This document shows, in pieces, positions 1 through 4,601 of a DNA stretch of 7,227 nt. The notes below the pieces were generated by a model that saw nothing but the letters and a program-made list of their open reading frames with translations, made no database searches and was not told where the DNA came from. Every line of letters starts with the position of its first letter. Position 1 is the stretch's first letter. The stretch is from the NCBI GenBank assembly GCA_018715465.1, contig DVLN01000176.1, forward strand, positions 1 through 7,227. Direction: 5' to 3'. Source of the DNA: Candidatus Faecivivens stercorigallinarum (GTDB lineage: Bacteria; Bacillota; Clostridia; Oscillospirales; Ruminococcaceae). Made by a program: the position numbers and the translations under genes.

Positions 1-67
1 GCTCAGTTGGCAGAGCATTTGACTTTTAATCAAAGGGTCCGGAGTTCGAGCCTCCGGTGGCTCACCA
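1..67 (+). tRNA. tRNA-Lys(TTT), 5'-truncated by window edge
   Basis: This is the 3' part of a lysine tRNA; about the first nine bases lie outside the window. The D stem is GCTC (1-4) with GAGC (13-16). The anticodon stem TTTGA/TCAAA (18-22, 30-34) encloses a 7-base loop whose anticodon at 25-27 is TTT. The T stem CGGAG/CTCCG closes on TTCGAGC. The acceptor strand GTGGCTC (57-63) is followed by discriminator A64 and an encoded CCA (65-67). It may be the last member of an upstream tRNA cluster, since no promoter for it is visible here. Confidence 0.95.
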
Positions 68-72
68 GTGTT

Positions 73-116
73 ACAGGTGTTAATCCTTCAGGTTTTCCGG
101 TTGGGTTGACACCTGT
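73..116. repeat. 11-bp inverted repeat downstream of tRNA-Lys, possible weak terminator
   Basis: ACAGGTGTTAA (73-83) pairs with TTGACACCTGT (106-116), with one T-G wobble, around a 22-base loop. A short T-rich stretch follows (TGTTTGC), so it may end the tRNA-Lys transcript, but the U-tract is poor and the loop large. The right arm contains TTGACA (106-111), which could be a -35 for the HD gene. No good -10 stands 16-18 bases further on, so a promoter role is doubtful. Confidence 0.4.
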
Positions 117-160
117 TTGCGCATGTACAGAAAATCATCTTCCGATTCAGAAAAGGACGG

Positions 161-682
161 GTGGCAGACTTGTATTGCAAAAACTCCAACAGCAGCCTGA
201 CAGATCTTCTCCAAAAACATGCCGGTGATGTACTCGCTTCCGAAGGAATGCAGAAGGAAAAGGATTTTTCCCAGCATGGCTTTGGCAGTTGTTACGACCA
301 TTCCATCGCGGTCACGATGATGAGTGTACGGATGGCACAGCGGCTGAGAATGCGGGTGGATATGGAAAGCCTGATCCGCGGCGCACTGCTGCACGACTAT
401 TTTCTGTACGACTGGCGAGATGGTGAAGAGGAACACAAGCTCCATGGCTTCCGTCATGCCCAGCGGGCGCTGCGCAATGCCGAACGGGATTTTCCTCTTT
501 CTCCAATTGCGCGGGACGTCATCTGCCGCCATATGTTCCCACTGAACATTCATCCGCCGCGCTATAAAGAAAGCTATATCGTAACAGTCGCCGACAAGGT
601 CTGTGCTGTCCGGGAATTTTCTCAGGCGGTGCTGCACCGCTGGATCGGCCGCCCGGCTTATGTTGGAAATGTAGGAGATTAA
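161..682 (+). CDS. Small HD-domain metal-dependent hydrolase
   Basis: This 173-residue cytosolic protein belongs to the HD superfamily of metal-dependent phosphohydrolases. The metal-binding set is visible: H47 (in YDHSIAV), H78-D79 (in GALLHDYFLYDW), H95 and H99 (in HGFRHAQ), H124 (in CRHMFP) and D145 (in VADKV). The GALLHD-YLYDW-HGFRHP-like arrangement matches a group of short uncharacterised HD proteins common in Clostridia whose substrate is unknown to me. The start is uncertain. GTG 161 has AAAGGA only three bases upstream, and TTG 170 would be better spaced; homology-like sequence begins near residue 12, so either start keeps the domain. Its stop lies six bases before the YbaK gene, so the two are probably co-transcribed. 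Transcription may come from the tRNA-Lys promoter upstream of the window. Confidence 0.85.
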   Translation: MADLYCKNSNSSLTDLLQKHAGDVLASEGMQKEKDFSQHGFGSCYDHSIAVTMMSVRMAQRLRMRVDMESLIRGALLHDYFLYDWRDGEEEHKLHGFRHAQRALRNAERDFPLSPIARDVICRHMFPLNIHPPRYKESYIVTVADKVCAVREFSQAVLHRWIGRPAYVGNVGD

Positions 683-688
683 ACCATT

Positions 689-1159
689 ATGTCGATTGAA
701 AAAGCACGTGCCTGGCTTGCTCAGTTTGGCGCTGATCAGCGCATCCTCGAACTGGACGCCTCCAGCGCAACTGTTCCGCTTGCCGCACAGGCACTGCACT
801 GTGCGCCTGCGCGGATTGCAAAGACCTTGTCTTTTATGCTGGAAGACCATCCCGTCCTGATCGTTGCCGCGGGGGATGCCAGAGTTGACAACCACCGATA
901 TAAAGAACGTTTTCACTGCAAGGCAAAAATGCTCTCACCTGAGCAGGCAGCCGAACTAGTCGGACATGCGGTCGGTGGGGTCTGCCCGTTTGGTGTCAAC
1001 GACGGGACGGAAGTCTTTCTGGATGAATCGCTGCGGCGGTTCGATACGGTATATCCCGCCTGTGGCAGCAGCAACAGTGCTATCCAGCTGACCATCCCTG
1101 AACTGGAACGTTTTTCGGCCAGCAGCGGCTGGGTAGATGTCTGCAAGGATTGGGAATAA
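689..1159 (+). CDS. YbaK/EbsC-family aminoacyl-tRNA deacylase
   Basis: This 156-residue protein is of the YbaK / prolyl-tRNA synthetase-associated domain family (PF04073), a free-standing trans-editing fold that hydrolyses mischarged aminoacyl-tRNAs, classically Cys-tRNA(Pro). The family lysine essential for activity is present as K45 in ARIAKTLSF. The GGVCPFG loop at residues 96-102 is the conserved glycine-proline signature, and the AAGDARVDNHRYK segment (60-72) is typical. The length fits a single-domain member. ATG 689 is preceded by AGGAG (673-677), which lies inside the end of the HD gene, so translation is probably coupled. Exact tRNA and amino-acid specificity cannot be read from sequence; related subfamilies (ProX, ProXp types) act on Ala- or Cys-tRNA(Pro). 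A tRNA-Pro gene follows on the same strand 140 bases later. Confidence 0.92.
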   Translation: MSIEKARAWLAQFGADQRILELDASSATVPLAAQALHCAPARIAKTLSFMLEDHPVLIVAAGDARVDNHRYKERFHCKAKMLSPEQAAELVGHAVGGVCPFGVNDGTEVFLDESLRRFDTVYPACGSSNSAIQLTIPELERFSASSGWVDVCKDWE

Positions 1160-1231
1160 GCCTCTGCAGGCCGGAAGGATACAGATTCAGACCGTTTGAC
1201 GAAAAATATTGTCTGCCACGAAAAAAAATGC

Positions 1232-1260
1232 TTGACAAACCTGAATCCATGTGCTATAAT
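1232..1260 (+). promoter_or_regulatory. Consensus extended -10 promoter of the tRNA cluster
   Basis: TTGACA (1232-1237), a 17-base spacer and TATAAT (1255-1260), with TGC directly before the -10 (extended -10), match the vegetative consensus in every hexamer position. Transcription would start near 1267, about 33 bases before tRNA-Pro. Such strength is expected for stable RNA genes. Confidence 0.93.
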
Positions 1261-1299
1261 GGACAGGCTGAAACAAGCAATTGATAATGGTGGCGGCAC

Positions 1300-1376
1300 C
1301 GGGGCGTAGCTCAGTTTGGTAGAGTGCTTGGTTTGGGACCAAGATGCCGCAGGTTCGAGTCCTGTCGCCCCGACCA
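1300..1376 (+). tRNA. tRNA-Pro(TGG)
   Basis: This is a complete cloverleaf. Acceptor CGGGGCG (1300-1306) pairs with CGCCCCG (1366-1372), with A1373 and an encoded CCA at 1374-1376. The anticodon stem CTTGG/CCAAG (1327-1331, 1339-1343) holds loop TTTGGGA with anticodon TGG at 1334-1336. The T loop is TTCGAGT. First gene of a three-tRNA transcription unit; it lies close to a YbaK-family deacylase gene whose family acts on mischarged tRNA-Pro. Confidence 0.97.
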
Positions 1377-1384
1377 TTTTTGAT

Positions 1385-1460
1385 GCTGGTGTAGCTCAGT
1401 TGGTAGAGCAGCTGATTTGTAATCAGCAGGTCGGGGGTTCGAGTCCGTCCACCAGCTCCA
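1385..1460 (+). tRNA. tRNA-Thr(TGT)
   Basis: Acceptor GCTGGTG (1385-1391) pairs with CACCAGC (1450-1456), followed by T1457 and an encoded CCA (1458-1460). The anticodon stem GCTGA/TCAGC (1411-1415, 1423-1427) holds loop TTTGTAA with anticodon TGT at 1418-1420. It lies 8 bases after tRNA-Pro and 9 bases before tRNA-Tyr, so all three are processed from one transcript. Confidence 0.97.
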
Positions 1461-1469
1461 ATTTCATAT

Positions 1470-1553
1470 GGACGAGTTCCCGAGTGGCCAAAGGGGGCAG
1501 ACTGTAAATCTGTTGCGTAAGCTTCGATGGTCCGAATCCATCCTCGTCCACCA
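1470..1553 (+). tRNA. tRNA-Tyr(GTA), class II with long variable arm
   Basis: This 84-base tRNA has acceptor GGACGAG (1470-1476) paired with CTCGTCC (1543-1549), A1550 and an encoded CCA (1551-1553). The anticodon stem GCAGA/TCTGT (1497-1501, 1509-1513, outer G-T) holds loop CTGTAAA with anticodon GTA at 1504-1506. The long variable arm lies at about 1514-1526, as expected for tyrosine tRNA. The terminator stem begins at the last A of its CCA. Confidence 0.97.
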
Positions 1554-1588
1554 AATGGACTGGACAAGTTATTGTCCAGTCCATTTTT
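1553..1588 (+). terminator. Intrinsic terminator of the tRNA cluster
   Basis: A perfect 15-bp stem (1553-1567 with 1572-1586) has the four-base loop GTTA, and its T-run 1584-1588 begins inside the 3' arm. The stem starts with the terminal A of the tRNA-Tyr CCA, so the 3' trailer is almost wholly terminator. Confidence 0.93.
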
Positions 1589-1690
1589 GCGTAGAGGCAG
1601 AATGCTTCCGCTGCTATATTCGCGATGGTCGGTTGTGATGATAACAGCCTGAGCGAACGCGCCGGCAGGTTGTGCGGGTTCAGGGGCAAA

Positions 1691-1812
1691 ACTCCCTCCG
1701 TCACCGCTTATGCGGCGACACCTCCCTCAAAAGGGAGGCTTTTGTGGATGCTTTATGCCGGCAAGGTGCTGGATAATCGTTTCCTGCCCTCTCAGTCACT
1801 TGCGTGAAGCCA
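1691..1812. repeat. Dispersed intergenic repeat element, copy 1 (modules M1 then M2)
   Basis: The gene-free stretch 1589-1830 contains two palindromic modules. M1 (1691-1740) holds GTCACCGC/GCGGCGAC (1700-1719, one mismatch) and CCTCCCT/AGGGAGG (1721-1738). M2 (1786-1812) reads GCCCTCT, then AGTCAC, then GTGAAGC. Both recur near the window end in the other orientation: M1 matches the complement of 6823-6873 in 43 of 51 aligned columns, and M2 the complement of 6935-6960 in about 21 of 27. There is no credible ORF. This looks like a multi-copy, RNA-structure-forming intergenic repeat family; terminal repeats and transposase signals were not seen. Confidence 0.75.
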
Positions 1813-1835
1813 ACGCGCCGGGTGGAATTTATAAC

Positions 1836-1869
1836 AAAAGTCCCGATCAAACCAGTTCGGGACTTTTTT
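1836..1869. terminator. Terminator downstream of the DUF6512-like gene
   Basis: AAAAGTCCCGA (1836-1846) pairs perfectly with TCGGGACTTTT (1857-1867) around a 10-base loop. Six T follow on the + strand; on the - strand the stem is followed by TTTTG. It lies five bases beyond the stop codon of the - strand membrane-protein gene and most likely ends that transcript. It could also stop read-through from the + side. Confidence 0.85.
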
Positions 1870-1873
1870 AAAG

Positions 1874-2422
1874 CTATTTTATTCCGTAAAATCCGCCTGT
1901 CTCATCATAAAAGAAGGGAATGTGCGGCGGGTAGTAGGTGAACAGAATAAAGATCACCACCAGCCCGGCCAGTATCCCCAGCACAAGCATCGGGGATAGT
2001 CCGCTGCTCCGGTAATAAATATGCAGCCCCGCCAGCTGCCCCTCCGCAATCGCGATCAGAAAAATCAGAATGTCCATCCACATCCATTCTTTCCCTGTCG
2101 CGCCATGATAAAAATAGTACATCGCCGGTATCGCTATGCTGGATACAATGGTCGCCGTCAGCGCACCCGCAAACCATCTCCGGCTGTCAAGGCCGTGTTT
2201 TTCTCCTACCAGCAGGTAGTACAGCGTCCACCACAAAATCACCGGCAGCAATGCGAGCTTGATATGTTCCCAGATGCTCTCGTTGACCGGGGCGATTGCC
2301 CCAACGGCTGGGTTTTTCCCCAGCAGGTCATACAGAAAATGCATCCCGGAACCAATTGCAAATATTGCCGGTATTCCCCAGAGTGTCCACTTTTTCGGGC
2401 TTTTGATTATATTTTGTATCAT
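1874..2422 (-). CDS. Multi-pass membrane protein, DUF6512-like
   Basis: This 182-residue integral membrane protein has unknown function. It has about five hydrophobic spans, the first near residues 13-30. Conserved-looking signatures are HFLYD (28-32), PVNESIWEHIKL (45-56) and YPPHIPFF near the C-terminus (164-171). From memory this pattern matches the DUF6512 family of Firmicutes; the family name should be checked by profile search. I chose ATG 2422 because AAAGGCGG (about 2439-2446) lies upstream. The longer frame opens with a TTG at 2476 that has no Shine-Dalgarno site and adds a non-hydrophobic tail. A TATAAT on - at 2493-2488 could be its -10, but no good -35 is present. It is divergent from the GNAT gene, with 70 bases between the starts. 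Confidence 0.82.
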   Translation of the reverse strand: MIQNIIKSPKKWTLWGIPAIFAIGSGMHFLYDLLGKNPAVGAIAPVNESIWEHIKLALLPVILWWTLYYLLVGEKHGLDSRRWFAGALTATIVSSIAIPAMYYFYHGATGKEWMWMDILIFLIAIAEGQLAGLHIYYRSSGLSPMLVLGILAGLVVIFILFTYYPPHIPFFYDETGGFYGIK

Positions 2423-2492
2423 CAGTCTGTTCCATCCGCCTTTCTCTTTTGGTGTAATGCTTTGTTCTCTGAACAAGAGGTATCTGTATTAT

Positions 2493-2963
2493 ATGAAGAT
2501 CCGTCCCTATCATGCGGAAGATTGCCCGGTTTTGCTGGAATTATTCCGCGGCACTGTTTACAATGTCAACTCCCGTGATTATTCCCCCGAGCAGGTCGCT
2601 GCCTGGGTCGGTTGCGTCGACCCCGCACGCTGGGCAGTCACCCTTGCGGAACATGTCACCCTCGTCGCAGAAATAGACGGAGTGGTCGTCGGGTTCGGGG
2701 ATATTGTCCCGGAAACCGGTTACCTGGACAGGCTGTATGTCCATTGCGACTACCAGCGACGGGGAATTGCGGCTGCGCTTTGTGATCGGTTGGAGCCGCT
2801 TTCCCGGACGGGCGAGGTGTATTCCGATGTGTCGGTGACGGCCGAGCCGTTTTTCGCGGCGCGCGGGTATCATGTTGTTCGCCGCCAGCTGGTCGAGCGG
2901 TGCGGCGTTTTGCTGCCAAACTGTAAAATGCTGCGGAAACTGACGTCCGGTATCGAAAGGTGA
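2493..2963 (+). CDS. GNAT-family N-acetyltransferase
   Basis: This 156-residue cytosolic protein is predicted to transfer an acetyl group from acetyl-CoA to an amine. The acetyl-CoA binding motif A is clear: YLDRLYVHCDYQRRGIAAALC (about 77-97), with the pyrophosphate-binding QRRGIA at 88-93. The N-terminal strand MKIRPYHAEDCPVLLELF and GFGDIVPE (67-74) fit the YafP-like branch of the family. The substrate cannot be deduced. ATG 2493 is preceded by AAGAGG (2475-2480, 12-base spacing). The frame is open much further upstream, but those residues antisense the neighbouring membrane-protein gene and do not resemble a GNAT N-terminus. The gene is convergent with secG. Confidence 0.9.
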   Translation: MKIRPYHAEDCPVLLELFRGTVYNVNSRDYSPEQVAAWVGCVDPARWAVTLAEHVTLVAEIDGVVVGFGDIVPETGYLDRLYVHCDYQRRGIAAALCDRLEPLSRTGEVYSDVSVTAEPFFAARGYHVVRRQLVERCGVLLPNCKMLRKLTSGIER

Positions 2964-3001
2964 GCAGGCACACCTTGCGTGTACGGTCACAAATTGGCCT
3001 G

Positions 3002-3087
3002 TTTTTGGTATCAAATGTTGTCTATATTTAAATTGCGTACCAAAAAAAGGTGTTTTTGGGCAGCATCTGGTATTCTGCCTAAAAAAA
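3002..3087. repeat. Overlapping inverted repeats between GNAT and secG
   Basis: Two T-rich/A-rich stems occur in tandem: TTTTTGGTA (3002-3010) with TACCAAAAA (3038-3046), and TTTTTGGGCAG (3053-3063) with CTGCCTAAAAA (3075-3085, one G-T). The right arm of the first can also pair with the left arm of the second (CCAAAAA 3040-3046 with TTTTTGG 3053-3059). The T-runs are on the 5' side on both strands, so these are not ordinary terminators. No gene is visible in 2964-3174. Confidence 0.55.
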
Positions 3088-3119
3088 TCTGATATTCTAT
3101 ATCTTAAATCACCAAAACA

Positions 3120-3149
3120 AAAAGCCCCGTGCTTTCGCACAGGGCTTTT
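3120..3149. terminator. Bidirectional terminator between GNAT and secG
   Basis: AAAAGCCC (3120-3127) pairs with GGGCTTTT (3142-3149), then a C-A mismatch, then GTGC/GCAC closing on the tetraloop TTTC (3133-3136). T-runs exist on both strands, so it can serve the convergent GNAT (+) and secG (-) transcripts. It lies 26 bases past the secG stop. Confidence 0.92.
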
Positions 3150-3174
3150 ATGCTGCAATCAAATCACGGTCATC

Positions 3175-3423
3175 TTAACCGACGTAAACCGAAATGATGC
3201 CGGCCAGAATCGTCAGGACAAAAAAGATAATGCCGCCCAGTTTGGTCAGACGGGCAAGTACCGCATCCATTGTACGGCCGCTGTTCTTGCCAAAATAGGA
3301 CTCGGTGCTGCCAAAGCTCGAGCCAAGGCCGCCCTGCTTCGGATTCTGCATCATCGTCGAAATAATGATCAGCAGACAGGCAATCAACAGAAATACGCCC
3401 GCTACAATTTCAAGTGCATTCAT
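3175..3423 (-). CDS. secG: Preprotein translocase subunit SecG
   Basis: SecG is the small auxiliary subunit of the SecYEG membrane channel for protein export. The 82-residue product has the full family layout: a first membrane helix (about 4-23), the conserved cytoplasmic loop QNPKQGGLGSSFG (26-38), TESYFGKN (40-47), and a second helix (63-81). I place the start at ATG 3423 rather than 3432. GAAAGGA directly abuts the upstream ATG (no spacing) but lies nine bases from the inner one, which opens MNALEIV. It has its own promoter and a terminator directly after it. In many Firmicutes secG is followed by rnr and smpB; here it is a stand-alone gene. Confidence 0.96.
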   Translation of the reverse strand: MNALEIVAGVFLLIACLLIIISTMMQNPKQGGLGSSFGSTESYFGKNSGRTMDAVLARLTKLGGIIFFVLTILAGIISVYVG

Positions 3424-3485
3424 CTGTAACATTCCTTTCAGGTTAAACCAGATTTCCCGGTATTTTGTACACCAATATCCTGTTT

Positions 3486-3514
3486 ATTATACCATATTCC
3501 GGCGATGTTTGCAA
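3486..3514 (-). promoter_or_regulatory. secG promoter
   Basis: Read on the - strand: TTGCAA (3514-3509), a 17-base spacer, and TATAAT (3491-3486) preceded by TGG (extended -10). Transcription would start near 3479, about 55 bases before the secG start codon. No strong terminator separates it from the upstream nuclease-like gene, so some read-through is possible. Confidence 0.85.
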
Positions 3515-3526
3515 CCCCTGAAACGG

Positions 3527-4303
3527 TTATTTTACCGTGAATTTTGCGTAAAGGGCGTTGTGGTCGGAGTAGCCATTCACCGGCATCAGCACCTGATCAA
3601 CCGTCAGTGTCTCGGCGGTGTACAGGATGTTGTCAATCGCCTGCGTGTTCCAGTCAAGTCCGTGATAGGTGGGGTAGTAGGTTTCGTCGGTGTTGACCGC
3701 CGTCAGCCGCGCACTTAATACGTTCAGTTCGTCAAAATCGTGCAGGTTAAAGTCGCCCGCAACAATAATGTACCGGCTCTTGTCTGCGTCGACGTCCAGC
3801 GCCAGATCATACAGCTGCTGTGCCCGCCAGTCGCTCCGCTCGTAATTCAGGTGCACCGCGTAAACCGATACGTCAATCCCGTCCAGCTCGACCGTTGTAT
3901 GGAAATAGCCGTGGTAGATTTCCGCGTATTCGGTACCTTCCTTATATACAATGTCGTCCAGCGTTCCCTTGGTCAAAATCGACGTCCCCAGTACGCCGGT
4001 GTCATAGTCGCACTCATACCCGAATAACGCCGTCGGATACAGCCCGTCCGCCAGATCGGTCATATTGTTGCCGCCGTCAATCCGCCGTGTCCCGATGTCG
4101 ACCTCCTGTAACAGGACGATATCTGCGTCGTAATTTTTGAGCTGCTCTTTTTGTTTGTCAATCATTCCGTTGCCATGGAGAATGTTCCAGGTCATCAGTG
4201 TAAAGCTGGTGCCGGTATCTGCCTTTTTGCTGTAGCCAACGCCGAGCAGCGACAGCAACAGTGCGCATACCATCAGCAGAATTGCCCATCTTTTCTCTTT
4301 CAT
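3527..4303 (-). CDS. Endonuclease/exonuclease/phosphatase-family protein with N-terminal signal/anchor
   Basis: This 258-residue metal-dependent phosphoesterase has the DNase I-like fold (EEP family, PF03372). Catalytic-type residues occur in family order: N40 in TWNILHGNG, E67 in LLQEVD, H151 in AVHLNY, D184 and N186 in GDFNLHD, D224 in AIDNIL, and D247-H248 in YSDHNAL. Residues 7-24 form a hydrophobic signal or anchor segment with no lipobox cysteine, so the domain probably acts outside the membrane. The substrate (nucleic acid, phospholipid or another phosphodiester) is undetermined. I chose ATG 4303, which opens MKEKRW before the hydrophobic segment and has GGAAGGAA about 10 bases upstream. 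The frame extends 21 codons further, but that part overlaps the promoter-to-leader region and lacks a ribosome site. Confidence 0.9.
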   Translation of the reverse strand: MKEKRWAILLMVCALLLSLLGVGYSKKADTGTSFTLMTWNILHGNGMIDKQKEQLKNYDADIVLLQEVDIGTRRIDGGNNMTDLADGLYPTALFGYECDYDTGVLGTSILTKGTLDDIVYKEGTEYAEIYHGYFHTTVELDGIDVSVYAVHLNYERSDWRAQQLYDLALDVDADKSRYIIVAGDFNLHDFDELNVLSARLTAVNTDETYYPTYHGLDWNTQAIDNILYTAETLTVDQVLMPVNGYSDHNALYAKFTVK

Positions 4304-4354
4304 CGTCAGATCGTTCCTTCCATATAATTGCCATTTACCGGCAAAACCACTCTT

Positions 4355-4383
4355 ATTATGACGCATTTTGTCTCATTTGTCAA
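4355..4383 (-). promoter_or_regulatory. Promoter of the EEP-family gene
   Basis: On the - strand a perfect TTGACA (4383-4378), a 17-base spacer and CATAAT (4360-4355, five of six matches). Transcription would begin near 4348 and give a leader of about 45 bases. It is divergent from the promoter at 4488-4516, with 104 bases between the two -35 boxes. Confidence 0.85.
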
Positions 4384-4487
4384 GGCGCGGCCTGGTATAG
4401 AGGCCTCGTTTGTGATGAGGATAACCTGGTGGCCAGAAAATAAATGTACCTTCGCTGTTTGTTTTGAAGAAGATGGAATAAATGTTC
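4384..4487. promoter_or_regulatory. Spacer between divergent promoters
   Basis: No gene is visible in the 298-base divergent interval 4304-4601 apart from the leader described separately. Between the -35 boxes there is an 8-bp palindrome GAGGCCTC (4400-4407) and a repeated CCTGGT (4391-4396 and 4425-4430). These could be operator sequences, but nothing identifies a regulator. Confidence 0.3.
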
Positions 4488-4516
4488 TTGACAGAGACAA
4501 AATTTTCCAGTATAAT
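4488..4516 (+). promoter_or_regulatory. Full-consensus promoter of the replisome-organiser gene
   Basis: TTGACA (4488-4493), a 17-base spacer and TATAAT (4511-4516) match the vegetative consensus exactly. The predicted start is near 4523. A terminator-like hairpin follows almost at once, so the promoter's strength may be offset by attenuation. Confidence 0.92.
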
Positions 4517-4528
4517 ATAAATATACAA

Positions 4529-4597
4529 ATGATTTCTTCCGCACGGGCGGGAGATTTTTTCAGCATTGTTCGGAACATATGTTTTTATCGGGGGTGA
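4529..4597 (+). CDS. Putative 22-codon leader ORF (possible near-leaderless uORF)
   Basis: ATG 4529 opens a short frame starting MISSARAGDFF and ending at TGA 4595-4597. The ATG would lie only about six bases from the predicted transcription start, so translation would be near-leaderless. The frame runs through the whole hairpin at 4535-4554 and stops within the GGGGGTGATC ribosome site of the downstream gene. That arrangement would let ribosomes disrupt the terminator and couple to the main ORF. There is no Shine-Dalgarno site and no run of regulatory codons, so this remains a hypothesis. Confidence 0.25.
   Translation: MISSARAGDFFSIVRNICFYRG
4535..4560 (+). terminator. Intrinsic terminator/attenuator in the leader
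   Basis: TCTTCCGC (4535-4542) pairs with GCGGGAGA (4547-4554), including one T-G wobble, around the loop ACGG. Six T follow directly (4555-4560). It lies between the consensus promoter and the start codon at 4602, with no gene in between that it could serve. Most transcripts would end as RNAs of about 38 bases unless the hairpin is prevented from forming. Confidence 0.75.
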
Positions 4598-4601
4598 TCG
4601 G

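Noticed and set aside
106..136. Promoter for the HD gene using TTGACA at 106
   Set aside because: No acceptable -10 is found 16-18 bases downstream, and the hexamer is part of the right arm of an inverted repeat.
80..916. 278-codon minus-strand ORF across the HD and YbaK genes
   Set aside because: It is a shadow of two well-supported + strand genes with intact catalytic motifs, and its own product shows no recognisable domain.
1187..1567. Open reading frame antisense to the tRNA cluster, with others at 913-1377 and 1423-1704
   Set aside because: The peptides (RTRTPDLLITNQLLYQLSY, TRTCGILVPNQALYQ) are antisense translations of tRNA genes, a known source of false protein annotations. There is no ribosome site, and the region is explained by the three tRNAs.
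2541..3158. 205-codon minus-strand ORF opposite the GNAT gene
   Set aside because: It is antisense to a clear acetyl-CoA-binding motif and crosses the hairpin region; low-complexity composition and no family signature.
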